A stretch of DNA of 45,731 nucleotides from Bacteroidia bacterium (GTDB lineage: Bacteria > Bacteroidota > Bacteroidia > Bacteroidales > Azobacteroidaceae). The DNA lies in the NCBI GenBank assembly GCA_026000155.1, contig BNYG01000021.1, positions 1 through 45,731 on the forward strand, read 5' to 3'. The notes under the pieces are model-generated. The model saw only the letters and a list, made by a program, of their open reading frames with translations, was not told the origin of the DNA and made no database searches. The first letter of the stretch is position 1. Every line of letters begins with the position of its first letter. The position numbers and the translations under genes are program-made. Positions 5,705-14,547 of the stretch are shown here, piece by piece.

Positions 5705-7800
5705 TCAAATTTCGAATCGTCTATACCTTTGTTTATTTCCATGGATTTTACGGCCGATTCCATCATCATACCGCCCATGTTTTGTTTCATTAAAAAAGGA
5801 AATTTCACACCGTTCAATTCCCGGTAATCCGAATATTCGGTAGTGGTTTGTTGTGCTCCGGCAGGGGTATCCATGCTGGTGACACTCTTGACTTTCAAGC
5901 CGGTTTCCATATCGAAATAACTGACGGATTTATTGTTGCCTTTAGTAGCGGTCAGTACATAAGCATCTTTGCCGTTGACAGCTTCCAAACCGCTAACTTC
6001 CACCGTATAGCCGTTTTGAGCATACGTTAATTCCGGAACGATAGAACCGCCGTCTTTCATGCCGTCGAACAGGTCGCCTTCCGTAAAGTCCTGTGCACCA
6101 CCCATGCCCGACATCCGCAAGGTAGTTCCGTCGAAGGCTATTCGTTGAATAGCCATTCCGTTCATTGTCAGATTGATAAGCGATTTATTCGGTTGTTTAT
6201 ACAATTGAGACAATGTGAGCGTTTGTCCCATGGCGCTGACATCTGCGGTGAGCGAATAGTCGTGTATTTTGTCGATAGCGTCTTTTCCGCCCAAAGCTTT
6301 TACATACTTGGCAATAATTTCTTCCGAAGAAATACCGGCTTTTAAAACCGTGGGCGCTGCGGCCGGATTGGCATCGTAATCGTAATAATGAATGGTTTTA
6401 TCACTGGCAAAAGGGAGCAAACCGCCGGCATGCGCTTGATCGCCGGTGACAACAATCCAGGCATTTTTCGGCTGAATGTATTTTTTAGCCACCGCCTGCA
6501 CATCCGCTGCCGTTACGGCATCCACTCGTTTCAGGTAATTTTTGTAATAATCTTTCGGTAACTTATATTTATCAATATTGACGGCAAATTGAGCAATTGT
6601 TCCCGAATTTTCCAGCGAACGGGAAAAACTTCCTGCCCGGTAGGTTTTAGCAGCCTGCAATTCTTTTTCCGTCACCGGTTCGTCAATGATCCGGTTCAAT
6701 TCATGGAATATTTCGTAAATAGCGCTATCCGTTACGGCAGCTTTCACCGAAGCGGCTCCCCGGCCGGAACTTAAAGAAAATCTTCCGGTTAATTCGTCTG
6801 CCGACAAACTGCTGTAAATACCATAGGTATAACTGTGGGTTTCGCGCAGATTCAGGAATAAATGCCCGGTTCCGCTGCCTCCCAGAATCTGATCCATTAT
6901 CCGAGCAGCTTCATAATCCGGTTGACCGATTCGAAATGGCACCGGATAACTCACATCTAAGGATGATTGTACGGCGCCCGGTTTCACTACATAAGCTACT
7001 CCGGTGGCGGCAGGAGCCGTAGGAATGACATATTTGGTGACAGGAACATTTTTCTTTTGCCATTTACCCAAGTATTTTTCCGCCGCTACTTTCGCTTCTT
7101 TCAGGGAAACATCCCCAACAATTACCAAACGGGATACATTGGGCGCAAAATAGGTTTTATAATAATTTTCCAAATCCGGAATGCTTACATTCTCAATCGT
7201 TTTCATAGTGGTCACTTCTCCGTCCGGATAGTTTTTTCCATACGTCAAAGCGCCCGAAACCCGTTCGTTAATCTGTCCGCCATCATCACCCAGGCTGGAT
7301 AAGAAGGTTTTGAGTTTGTCTTTGTTCAAATCAAATTCTTCCTGGGTAAATACCGGATGCAAGAGGATATCCGAAAAAATATCCAATGCCTGTTTTTCGT
7401 ATTTTTTCAGGAAAGAAATATACACCCCGTTGATGTTCGGGTATGCCTGAGCGCCGATTAAATCGATTTCCCGGTTCAGTTGTTCTTTGCTTCTCGAAGT
7501 GGTGGCTCTCCCGAAAACTTCATTGAATACATCGTACATACCGGTCTTTTCGCCTTGCAAGGCCGGTTTCACATCCAACGACAAGGAATAATAAACGATA
7601 GGCGTTGTTTTGTCTTCCACCAGAAAGACTTTCAAGCCGTTGGACAAGGTAAAGACTTGAGCGTCTTTGATATTTATTTCTTTGGCAGGCGCCGAAGAAG
7701 GGCGGATACTTCTATCCACTGTCTGGGCATTCAGTGTCGAAACACCAATCAGGAATGCAAATAAACTATAGATTATTTTTTTCATCAGATGGGGAATCAT
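5701..7800 (-). CDS. M16 metallopeptidase homologue, inactive-type subunit, with LolA-like C-terminal domain
   Basis: The product is a 699-residue exported protein (MKKIIYSLFAFLIGVSTLNA). Two M16/LuXS-fold halves cover residues ~40-470. The zinc motif HxxEH is replaced (VFNEVFG), as in non-catalytic partners of M16 heterodimers, while the R/Y-containing C-terminal half (LRETHSYTYGIYSS) is kept. Residues ~490-699 resemble an outer-membrane lipoprotein-sorting/LolA-like sheet (YFDMETGLKVKSV). The ATGA overlap with the upstream active M16 gene favours the start at 7800; an ATG five codons in also fits the signal peptide. It probably pairs with the 7797-9116 product in the periplasm. Confidence 0.85.
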   Translation of the reverse strand: MIPHLMKKIIYSLFAFLIGVSTLNAQTVDRSIRPSSAPAKEINIKDAQVFTLSNGLKVFLVEDKTTPIVYYSLSLDVKPALQGEKTGMYDVFNEVFGRATTSRSKEQLNREIDLIGAQAYPNINGVYISFLKKYEKQALDIFSDILLHPVFTQEEFDLNKDKLKTFLSSLGDDGGQINERVSGALTYGKNYPDGEVTTMKTIENVSIPDLENYYKTYFAPNVSRLVIVGDVSLKEAKVAAEKYLGKWQKKNVPVTKYVIPTAPAATGVAYVVKPGAVQSSLDVSYPVPFRIGQPDYEAARIMDQILGGSGTGHLFLNLRETHSYTYGIYSSLSADELTGRFSLSSGRGAASVKAAVTDSAIYEIFHELNRIIDEPVTEKELQAAKTYRAGSFSRSLENSGTIAQFAVNIDKYKLPKDYYKNYLKRVDAVTAADVQAVAKKYIQPKNAWIVVTGDQAHAGGLLPFASDKTIHYYDYDANPAAAPTVLKAGISSEEIIAKYVKALGGKDAIDKIHDYSLTADVSAMGQTLTLSQLYKQPNKSLINLTMNGMAIQRIAFDGTTLRMSGMGGAQDFTEGDLFDGMKDGGSIVPELTYAQNGYTVEVSGLEAVNGKDAYVLTATKGNNKSVSYFDMETGLKVKSVTSMDTPAGAQQTTTEYSDYRELNGVKFPFLMKQNMGGMMMESAVKSMEINKGIDDSKFE

Positions 7801-9116
7801 TTAGGTAAATAATAAAGAACTACTCTCGAGTTGGGTTGGAAATATTTCCGGGCCACGTTCAATAAATCTTCGCGGGTGATTTCGTTGTAAAAACTCAATT
7901 CCTTATTGATACGGCCGGCATCCTTGAGATACGTATAATTCGAAGCCAAGGCATTGGAAACACCCGACAAGGTCTTATATTCGGAAGCCGTTTGGTATTC
8001 CTTGGCAGCCAGCGCCATTTGGAAATCTTCTTCCGGAACCAATCCGGCGGTCAATTTGGCTATTTCAGCCGTGATAGCTGCTTCCACCTCCGGCAATTCC
8101 TTGCCCATATTGGCAATTCCGGCCACGTAAACCAAACCCGGATCTTCCGTTGCATTATAAAATAAAAGGGATTGCGCCGTTAATCCTTTATCATCCACAT
8201 TGGTTTTCAACCATGAACTTTTCCCGCCGGTTAGAATTTGGGACAAAACATCCATAGCATACGATTCTTTCGTGCCGGCTGCAGGCGCATGATAGGCCAT
8301 GAAAACGGCAGGAAGTTGAATATTATCGTAAACCGTATCCCGCACTTCCACCGTTGGAACCGGTTCGACTATTTCCGGACGGTAAAAAGGAAGCGTACCT
8401 TTGGGAATGCTTCCGAAATAGTCGGCAATCCATTCTTTGGTTTGTTTTTCTTCAAAATCGCCCGCAATCACCAAAACGGCATTGTTCGGCACATAGTAAG
8501 TCTTATAGAAATTGTATATATCATCGAAAGAAGACGCCTTGATATGTTCCGGGTCGCCAATCGTCTGCCACCGGTAAGGATGCACGGTATAAGCCCGTTT
8601 GCCCAATTCTTCCATAAATGTTCCATACGGTTGATTATCATACGATTGCTTGCGTTCTTCGATAACCACGCCTTTTTGCGTATTGACACCGACCGTATCG
8701 ATTTTGGCATGGTACATCCGTTCGGATTCCATCCACAAAGCCAGTTCCAATTCATTGGAAGGCATATTTTCAAAATAGTAAGTACGATCCTGCGTAGTGT
8801 TGGCATTCAACGAACCGCCGGCCGCCTGCACAATCCCGAAATAATCGCCCCGCCCGATATTTTCGGAACCTTCAAACATCAGGTGTTCAAACAAATGGGC
8901 AAAGCCCGTCCGCGCAGGATCTTCGTTTTTAGCGCCTACATGATACATGAGCGATACCATCACATTGGGAGTCGCATCGTTGGGATAAAGAATAACGTGT
9001 AAACCGTTAGACAAATCGTACTCGGTAAATTTGATTTTTTCATCTTGTCCTTTCACTGTAAAGACAGCGCCGATAAGGAACATTAGTACAATGAGTTGTT
9101 TATTCATATAATTCAA
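7797..9116 (-). CDS. M16 family zinc metallopeptidase, catalytic subunit
   Basis: The product is a 439-residue secreted protease with signal peptide (MNKQLIVLMFLIGAVFTVKGQ). The inverted zinc motif HLFEH is at residues 74-78, and a downstream Glu lies in the LALWMESERM helix as the third ligand. The second M16 domain follows (DFEEKQTKEWIADYF...). The length fits a single-unit, PqqL/YmxG-like bacterial M16 subunit that works with an inactive partner. That partner is encoded next with an ATGA overlap. The substrate is unknown. The first of two nearby Met codons (9116) or the ATG nine bases in could be used. Confidence 0.9.
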   Translation of the reverse strand: MNYMNKQLIVLMFLIGAVFTVKGQDEKIKFTEYDLSNGLHVILYPNDATPNVMVSLMYHVGAKNEDPARTGFAHLFEHLMFEGSENIGRGDYFGIVQAAGGSLNANTTQDRTYYFENMPSNELELALWMESERMYHAKIDTVGVNTQKGVVIEERKQSYDNQPYGTFMEELGKRAYTVHPYRWQTIGDPEHIKASSFDDIYNFYKTYYVPNNAVLVIAGDFEEKQTKEWIADYFGSIPKGTLPFYRPEIVEPVPTVEVRDTVYDNIQLPAVFMAYHAPAAGTKESYAMDVLSQILTGGKSSWLKTNVDDKGLTAQSLLFYNATEDPGLVYVAGIANMGKELPEVEAAITAEIAKLTAGLVPEEDFQMALAAKEYQTASEYKTLSGVSNALASNYTYLKDAGRINKELSFYNEITREDLLNVARKYFQPNSRVVLYYLPK

Positions 9117-9153
9117 TTATTAAAATTTTGAATTGAGTTTTCTAAAATATTCA

Positions 9154-9161
9154 CAAAAGTA
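9154..9161 (-). promoter_or_regulatory. -7 box of the M16/DUF6377 operon
   Basis: On the minus strand this reads TACTTTTG, matching TAnnTTTG, 37 bp upstream of the 9116 start in the divergent intergenic region. The -33 box is not clear. Confidence 0.5.
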
Positions 9162-9185
9162 AGAATAATAATCAGAAATAAACCT

Positions 9186-9193
9186 TATTTTTG
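9186..9193 (+). promoter_or_regulatory. -7 box of the efflux operon
   Basis: TATTTTTG matches TAnnTTTG and lies 43 bp before the ATG at 9237. It stands back-to-back with the M16 operon promoter. Confidence 0.5.
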
Positions 9194-9236
9194 TAGAAAA
9201 ATCAGGAAAGTATTCTAAGGTAAAATAGTTTTGGTT

Positions 9237-10724
9237 ATGAAAAAAATGGGGATCTTTCTTTTCCTTTTGCAAATGAGCGTAAGTATAACGCAGGCGCAAA
9301 CGCTGTTACGACTGTCGGACTGCCGGAATCTGGCGCTTGAAAATAATAAGCAATTGAAAATCGGCCGGGAAAATATAACGAAAGCCTCGGAAGAAAATAA
9401 AGCGGCTTTTACGCAATATTTGCCGGATATATCCCTGAAAGGAGCTTATCTGTATAATCAGCGAAAAATATCCCTGCTGGATGAAGATAAATTTTTGCCT
9501 GTCGGAACGGTGATGCCCGACGGAAGTTTTGGTTTTACTCCGGAACAAATCAACAATCAATGGACCTTGGTCAATGGCAGTCCGGTTCCTTTGGATGCCA
9601 ACGGAAATCCTTTCAATCCTTCCGCCGACCCCGGTAAAATCCTTTGGAAAGAACATACCATTATTCCGAAAGAAAATTTTGAATTGGACATTCACAATGT
9701 CTTTTCAGGCGTAGTTTCGGTGATTCAACCGGTTTATATGGGCGGAAAAATTGCAGCTTATAATAAAATCACCGGATATGCCGAAGAATTGGCCAAAACG
9801 ATGAATGAAACCGGTATCCGGGATGTGATTCTGCAAGTGGATCAAGCCTATTGGCAAACGGTTTCTTTGGCCGGCAAACACACTTTATCCCAAAATTATG
9901 TGTCCATGCTTCAACAAATGGATCACGATGTACAGGCAATGATAAGCGAAGGAGTCGCTACCCGTGCCGAAGGTTTATCGGTAAAAGTCAAATTGAATGA
10001 AGCGGAAATGACTTTGGCGCAAGTGGAAAACGGATGGCAATTGTCGCGGATGTTGCTCTGCCAAATCTGCGGTTTACCCTTGGATGAAAACATAGTGTTG
10101 ACAGATTCCGCTACCGAAGCGGTACCAACAGCCGATGAAACAGCAAACGATGCGGTCAATGAAGCTTTTGCTAACCGTTCGGAATTGAAAAGCCTCGATT
10201 TGGCGACTAAAATATTCAAAAAGAAAGAAGCGCTGGTGATTGCCGACATGCTTCCGACAGTAGCTTTAGCGGGAAATTACATAGTGACCAATCCCAATTC
10301 GTTCAATGGTTTTCAAAAGAAATTCGCCGGCTCGTGGAATGTAGGCATTCTGGTAAATGTTCCGGTGTTTCATTGGGGCGAAAAGCAGCATAAATTGCGG
10401 GCGGCCCAAGCGGAAACCCGCATCAAACAGGCGGAAATGGCCGAAGCAAAGGAAAAAATCGAATTGCAAGTCAATCAAACAACTTTCAAATTGAATGAAG
10501 CCCAAAAGAAATTAAGGAATGCCGGAAAAAACAAGGAAAGCGCCGAGGAAAATTTGCGCTATGCCAATTTGGGATTTAAGGAAGGAATTATCCCTTCTCT
10601 GAATGTGATGGAAGCGCAAACGGCCTGGTTCAAAGCGGAATCCGAGTTGATTGACGCCAAAATAGCGGTGGCGCTGGGACAAGCGGAATTGGAAAAAGCA
10701 ATGGGACTAGCAAGTAAAGATTAG
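9237..10724 (+). CDS. TolC-family outer membrane efflux protein
   Basis: The product is a 495-residue protein with a signal peptide (MKKMGIFLFLLQMSVSITQAQ). It has two helical OEP repeats, e.g. LALENNKQLKIGRENITKAS near the N-terminus and KEGIIPSLNVMEAQTAWFKA near the C-terminus, the usual TolC pattern. The frame is open two codons upstream through a TTG, but the ATG at 9237 gives the better signal peptide. It is the first gene of an operon with HlyD and two ABC-2 permeases, so it should form the outer membrane channel of that pump. The stop is followed directly by a long inverted repeat. Confidence 0.9.
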   Translation: MKKMGIFLFLLQMSVSITQAQTLLRLSDCRNLALENNKQLKIGRENITKASEENKAAFTQYLPDISLKGAYLYNQRKISLLDEDKFLPVGTVMPDGSFGFTPEQINNQWTLVNGSPVPLDANGNPFNPSADPGKILWKEHTIIPKENFELDIHNVFSGVVSVIQPVYMGGKIAAYNKITGYAEELAKTMNETGIRDVILQVDQAYWQTVSLAGKHTLSQNYVSMLQQMDHDVQAMISEGVATRAEGLSVKVKLNEAEMTLAQVENGWQLSRMLLCQICGLPLDENIVLTDSATEAVPTADETANDAVNEAFANRSELKSLDLATKIFKKKEALVIADMLPTVALAGNYIVTNPNSFNGFQKKFAGSWNVGILVNVPVFHWGEKQHKLRAAQAETRIKQAEMAEAKEKIELQVNQTTFKLNEAQKKLRNAGKNKESAEENLRYANLGFKEGIIPSLNVMEAQTAWFKAESELIDAKIAVALGQAELEKAMGLASKD

Positions 10725-10922
10725 CATCTGTCATGCAGGCTCTCAGGAGTTCTGTCATTGCGGACTCTCAAGAGTTCTGTCATTGCGGGCTTGACCCGCA
10801 ATCCCAAGATGTCCGTTAAACACTTATTAACGATTAGCAGGAGATTGCGGGTCAAGCCCGCAATGACAGAACTCTTGAGAGCCCGCAATGACAGAACTCC
10901 TGAGAGCCCGCAATGACAGATG
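10725..10922. repeat. ~80-bp inverted repeat containing a 91-bp palindromic element
   Basis: Arms 10725-10804 and 10843-10922 are near-perfect inverted copies, each with repeated units of the type TCATTGCGGGCTCTCA. The central 91 bp (10778-10868, starting TGTCATTGCGGGCTTGACCC) is the same element as 23260-23350. It fills the tolC-hlyD intergenic region, so the operon transcript would form a very long hairpin here, possibly lowering expression of the downstream genes. Confidence 0.85.
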
Positions 10923-10947
10923 TCTTATTAAAATTATTTAAAAAATT

Positions 10948-11943
10948 ATGAATACAAGCGAAAAGATTACTCGAAAAAACAACATGCTGCTGGCTTTTAT
11001 TGCCGTGATAGCGTTCCTTATTCTGATAGCTTTGCTGGGTTGGTTTTTGCTTAAACCATCCTCTCAAATCATTCAGGGACAAGTAGAAGCAACCGAAGTC
11101 AGGGTGTCGGGAAAAGTTCCCGGACGCATTTTAGAATTAAGAGTCAAAGAAGGCGATACCGTCCGGAAAGGGGATACCTTGGCGATTCTGGACAGTCCGG
11201 AAGTACAGGCCAAACTCGAACAAGCCCAGGCGGCGGAAGATGCCGCACAAGCACAAAATTCAAAAGCCATCAAAGGCGCCCGCTCGGAACAGATTGCTTC
11301 GGCTTATGCCTTGTGGCAGAAAGCCAAAGCAGGCGTAGATATTGCGGAAAAATCTTACCGGCGGGTACAAAACCTGTTTGATCAGGGAGTCGTTTCCGCA
11401 CAAAAACGCGACGAAGCCGAAGCCAATTACCAGGCGATGCAGGCGACCGAACAAGCGGCGCTTTCGCAATACCAAATGGCTAAGAACGGCGCCGAAAAAG
11501 AAGACAAACAAGCGGCAGAAGCTTTGGTCAATCGTGCCAAAGGAGCAGTCAATGAAGTGGAATCCTACCTGAATGAAACCTATCTGCTTTCGCCCATCGA
11601 CGGAGAAATATCCGAAATTTTCCCGAAAGCAGGTGAATTGGTAGGAACAGGCGCTCCGGTAATGAATGTCATGGACAGAAAAGAGGCCTGGGTGGTCTTC
11701 AATGTCCGAGAAGATTTATTGAAAGAATTACCCATCGGCAAGGTGGTCAACGCTTATGTGCCGGCCTTGGACAAAAAGATTTCGTTGACAGTCTATTATT
11801 TAAAAGATATGGGCACATATGCTTCCTGGAAAGCCACCAAAGCAAGCGGCGAATATGATTTGAGAACTTTTGAGGTGAAAGCCCGACCGGAAACAGCGTT
11901 GGAAGGATTGTATCCGGGAATGTCGGTGGTAATCAAGGATTAA
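10948..11943 (+). CDS. HlyD/EmrA-type periplasmic adaptor (membrane fusion protein)
   Basis: The product is a 331-residue protein. It has an N-terminal membrane anchor (LLAFIAVIAFLILIALLGWF), then the biotinyl-lipoyl motif (VSGKVPGRILELRVKEGDTV... GDTLAILD). A long coiled-coil hairpin covers about 85-205, followed by the second lipoyl half (LLSPIDGEISEIFPKAGELV) and a beta-barrel. It links the TolC protein to the inner membrane permeases. The downstream permease genes are separated from it by an inserted two-gene cassette, which may affect stoichiometry. Confidence 0.92.
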   Translation: MNTSEKITRKNNMLLAFIAVIAFLILIALLGWFLLKPSSQIIQGQVEATEVRVSGKVPGRILELRVKEGDTVRKGDTLAILDSPEVQAKLEQAQAAEDAAQAQNSKAIKGARSEQIASAYALWQKAKAGVDIAEKSYRRVQNLFDQGVVSAQKRDEAEANYQAMQATEQAALSQYQMAKNGAEKEDKQAAEALVNRAKGAVNEVESYLNETYLLSPIDGEISEIFPKAGELVGTGAPVMNVMDRKEAWVVFNVREDLLKELPIGKVVNAYVPALDKKISLTVYYLKDMGTYASWKATKASGEYDLRTFEVKARPETALEGLYPGMSVVIKD

Positions 11944-11979
11944 AAACTATAATATAATAAATTTCAGGAGGAAAATAAT

Positions 11980-12318
11980 ATGTCAAACGGAAAAAATGTA
12001 CGCCCTGCAAAATGGCAAAATGTTCTTGATTTATATGATAATGGTGAGTATTCTGCTATTTGGGGAAATTATGATGGTTCTAATAACAAAACACTTGGTG
12101 TCCGCTGGAATGGTGGTGAAGGCGAACTTGGGTATCCTAATATGGCTGGTAATCCAGTTTGGTATGTTGAACCAGATTTTTTGCATGCACCACTTTTGCA
12201 TAAAATATTTAGTGATGTCAAAAATAATAATAATCTTGGTTCCATAGATAATATCTTAACTGCCCTACAGGATGTGTTAAATTATAATCAAAATCAAAAT
12301 TCAGACAGAAGATCGTAA
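11980..12318 (+). CDS. Hypothetical protein, first gene of an inserted cassette
   Basis: The product is a 112-residue protein that I cannot assign. It has a Trp/Gly/Asn-rich N-terminal half (EYSAIWGNYDGSNNKTLGVR) and a helical C-terminal end rich in Asn. It has no signal peptide or membrane span. A strong AGGAGG ribosome binding site sits 8-13 bases before the ATG, which is unusual in Bacteroidetes and suggests foreign origin. Base composition is clearly more AT-rich than hlyD and the permeases. It is followed 41 bp later by a YhcG-type nuclease gene. Confidence 0.6.
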   Translation: MSNGKNVRPAKWQNVLDLYDNGEYSAIWGNYDGSNNKTLGVRWNGGEGELGYPNMAGNPVWYVEPDFLHAPLLHKIFSDVKNNNNLGSIDNILTALQDVLNYNQNQNSDRRS

Positions 12319-12359
12319 TTTCAGAACATTATGCCCAAATAACAAAATATAAAATGTAA

Positions 12360-13388
12360 ATGAACACCGAACTCACAAAATCCGAATTTGTAAAATGGAT
12401 TTCAGAACTCAAAGCAAAAATCCATTCCGCACGGAATAAATTGGCATTTTCGATAAACTCTCAGATACTTGAACTGTACTGGGAAATAGGTAAAGAAATG
12501 GCTGAAAAACAACAAAATTCCGATTGGGGCAGTGGTTTTATTGAACAAACAGCAACGGAATTGAAACATGAATTTCCTGAAATGAAAGGATTTTCACGAC
12601 GCAATCTATATGCAATTTTACAATGGTATAAGTTCTATTCCTCTAAATATCAATTTGTGCCACACGGCGTGGCACAAATTCCATGGGGACATAACAGATT
12701 GATAATTGCGAAAGTAAAAAACCTTGATGATGCTGAATTTTATTGCAATGCTACCGTAAAAAACGCTTGGGATAGAGATACTTTGGAAATTCAAATAGAA
12801 AACAATTATCATTTGAAAATTGGAAATTCAATACATAATTTCGAGGAAACTTTGCCTGCTAAACAATCGGAACTTGCTTCACAAGCATTGAAAGACCCAT
12901 ACAACTTCGATTTTCTCGGTTTGGAAAACGATGCTTTGGAAAAAGCAATAGAAGACGAACTCACAAAACATATTACCAAGTTTTTGCTCGAGCTTGGCAA
13001 AGGTTTCGCCTTTCTCGGAAGGCAATATAAAATTGAAATAGGCGATACTGACCATTTTTTGGATATGCTTTTTTATCATGTAGATTTGCGGTGCTACATT
13101 GTAATAGAACTAAAAGCAGGCAAGTTCTATCCCGAATATGCGGGCAAGTTGAATTATTATCTTTCGACGGTGGACAGTCTGTTGAGAAGGGCAGGTGACA
13201 ATCCTGCAATCGGAATTATTTTGTGCAAAAAGAAAAACAAGATTGATGTTGAATATGCCTTACGAGATATTCATAAGCCAATGGGAATAAGCGAATACCG
13301 ACTGACTGATGCTATTCCAGACGAAATTAAAGCAAAAATGCCATCAATTGAAGAATTAGAAAATGGATTAGAAAAAATAGAAGAATAA
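12360..13388 (+). CDS. YhcG/DUF1016 family PD-(D/E)XK nuclease-like protein
   Basis: The product is a 342-residue protein. The N-terminal DUF1016 part has the family hallmarks EIGKEMAEKQ, WGSGFIEQ, GFSRRNLYAI and IPWGHN. The C-terminal PDDEXK half carries the catalytic pattern D...ELK (DHFLDMLFYHVDLRCYIVIE then LKAGKF). Relatives are found near restriction-modification and other defence genes; their exact role is unclear. The gene lies between hlyD and its permeases, where it does not belong functionally. Its stop is only 4 bp before the GTG of the permease gene. The AT-rich composition supports horizontal insertion. Confidence 0.88.
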   Translation: MNTELTKSEFVKWISELKAKIHSARNKLAFSINSQILELYWEIGKEMAEKQQNSDWGSGFIEQTATELKHEFPEMKGFSRRNLYAILQWYKFYSSKYQFVPHGVAQIPWGHNRLIIAKVKNLDDAEFYCNATVKNAWDRDTLEIQIENNYHLKIGNSIHNFEETLPAKQSELASQALKDPYNFDFLGLENDALEKAIEDELTKHITKFLLELGKGFAFLGRQYKIEIGDTDHFLDMLFYHVDLRCYIVIELKAGKFYPEYAGKLNYYLSTVDSLLRRAGDNPAIGIILCKKKNKIDVEYALRDIHKPMGISEYRLTDAIPDEIKAKMPSIEELENGLEKIEE

Positions 13389-13392
13389 AAAA

Positions 13393-14547
13393 GTGATACT
13401 TAAAATTGCCAATCGGGAAATCAGACGTTTGCTGACCGGTAAAATCTACTGGTTCTGCATTCTCATTGCTCCGCTTCTCTGCTGCCTGTTCTTTCTGTCG
13501 CTAATGCACGAAGGATTGCCTTCCAATCTGCCGATTGCGGTGGTGGATATGGACAATACTTCGTCTTCCCGGAGTTTGTCTCGTCAATTGGATGCTTTTG
13601 AAGGAGTAGAAGTCACGGCGCAATATGCGGATTTTAACCGGGCGCAAACGGAAATGCAGAAAGGAAATATTTATGGTATTTTTTTCATTCCCCGCCATTT
13701 TACCCAACAAACCGTTTCGGGCAAACAACCTGTCTTGTCTTTTTATACCAACAATTCCTATCTGATAGCCGGTTCCCTTTTGTTTAAAGATATGAAAGTC
13801 GTTTCGACTCTGGCGGCCGGTTCGGTAGCGCTGCAAACCGGACGGGCGAAGGGTTATAGCGACCGGCAAGTCATGGCCAGCATTCAACCGGTTATTATTG
13901 AGGCACATCCGATTGGCAATCCGGGATTGAATTATTCGATTTACCTCAATAATGTGATTCTTCCGGGTATTTTTGCTCTCCTGATTATGTGCGTCACGGT
14001 TTACAGCATTGGCATTGAAATAAAAGAAAGAACAGTACCGGATTGGCTTGCAGAAGGGAAATTTACCCTGATTCCTTCCATTATCGGCAAACTGATTCCG
14101 CAAACTATTCTCTTTTTTATTACCGGTCTGCTGATGTATTTCCTTTTATATGTCGTGATGCAATTCCCTGTTCATGGGCATATGGCTGCTATGCTGCTGG
14201 CTTTGTTTTTATTGATTATCGCTTCACAAGCCTTAGGGGTTTTTATGATAGGCTGCTTCCCTACCCTGCGTTTGGGATTGAGTTTTGCCTGTCTTTTCGG
14301 AATGATTGCCTTTTCCATCACCGGATTTTCGTTTCCGGTAGATGCCATGTATCCGCCCATACAAGCCTTAAGCAACGTGTTTCCCCTCCGGCATTATTTC
14401 CTGATTTACGTGGATCAGGCGCTGAACGGACGGGCTTTTTTCTATAGCTGGCATCATTATTTAGCCTTATTGGGTTTCCTGATTATGCCGGTATTTATTT
14501 TGCGCAATTTGAAATGGTCGTTGAAATACATTCCCTATAAAGCATGA
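13393..14547 (+). CDS. ABC-2 type permease (efflux operon)
   Basis: The product is a 384-residue membrane protein. It has one N-terminal span (IYWFCILIAPLLCCLFFLSL), a periplasmic domain (LPIAVVDMDNTSSSRSLSRQ), then five spans from about residue 185. This is the YhhJ/YbhR-like ABC-2 layout. The frame begins with GTG just 4 bp after the inserted nuclease gene, with no visible ribosome binding site, so the native start region was probably replaced by the cassette. It overlaps the next permease gene by ATGA. No ATPase gene is in the operon. Confidence 0.88.
   Translation: MILKIANREIRRLLTGKIYWFCILIAPLLCCLFFLSLMHEGLPSNLPIAVVDMDNTSSSRSLSRQLDAFEGVEVTAQYADFNRAQTEMQKGNIYGIFFIPRHFTQQTVSGKQPVLSFYTNNSYLIAGSLLFKDMKVVSTLAAGSVALQTGRAKGYSDRQVMASIQPVIIEAHPIGNPGLNYSIYLNNVILPGIFALLIMCVTVYSIGIEIKERTVPDWLAEGKFTLIPSIIGKLIPQTILFFITGLLMYFLLYVVMQFPVHGHMAAMLLALFLLIIASQALGVFMIGCFPTLRLGLSFACLFGMIAFSITGFSFPVDAMYPPIQALSNVFPLRHYFLIYVDQALNGRAFFYSWHHYLALLGFLIMPVFILRNLKWSLKYIPYKA

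Noticed and set aside
8238..9002. 254-aa plus-strand frame
   Set aside because: Antisense shadow of the M16 peptidase gene with its catalytic motif on the opposite strand.
12652..12680. Perfect 12-bp hairpin inside the DUF1016 gene as an inserted element
   Set aside because: It encodes VPHGVAQIPWGH, which is the normal conserved sequence of the family at this point, so the palindrome is probably coincidental.
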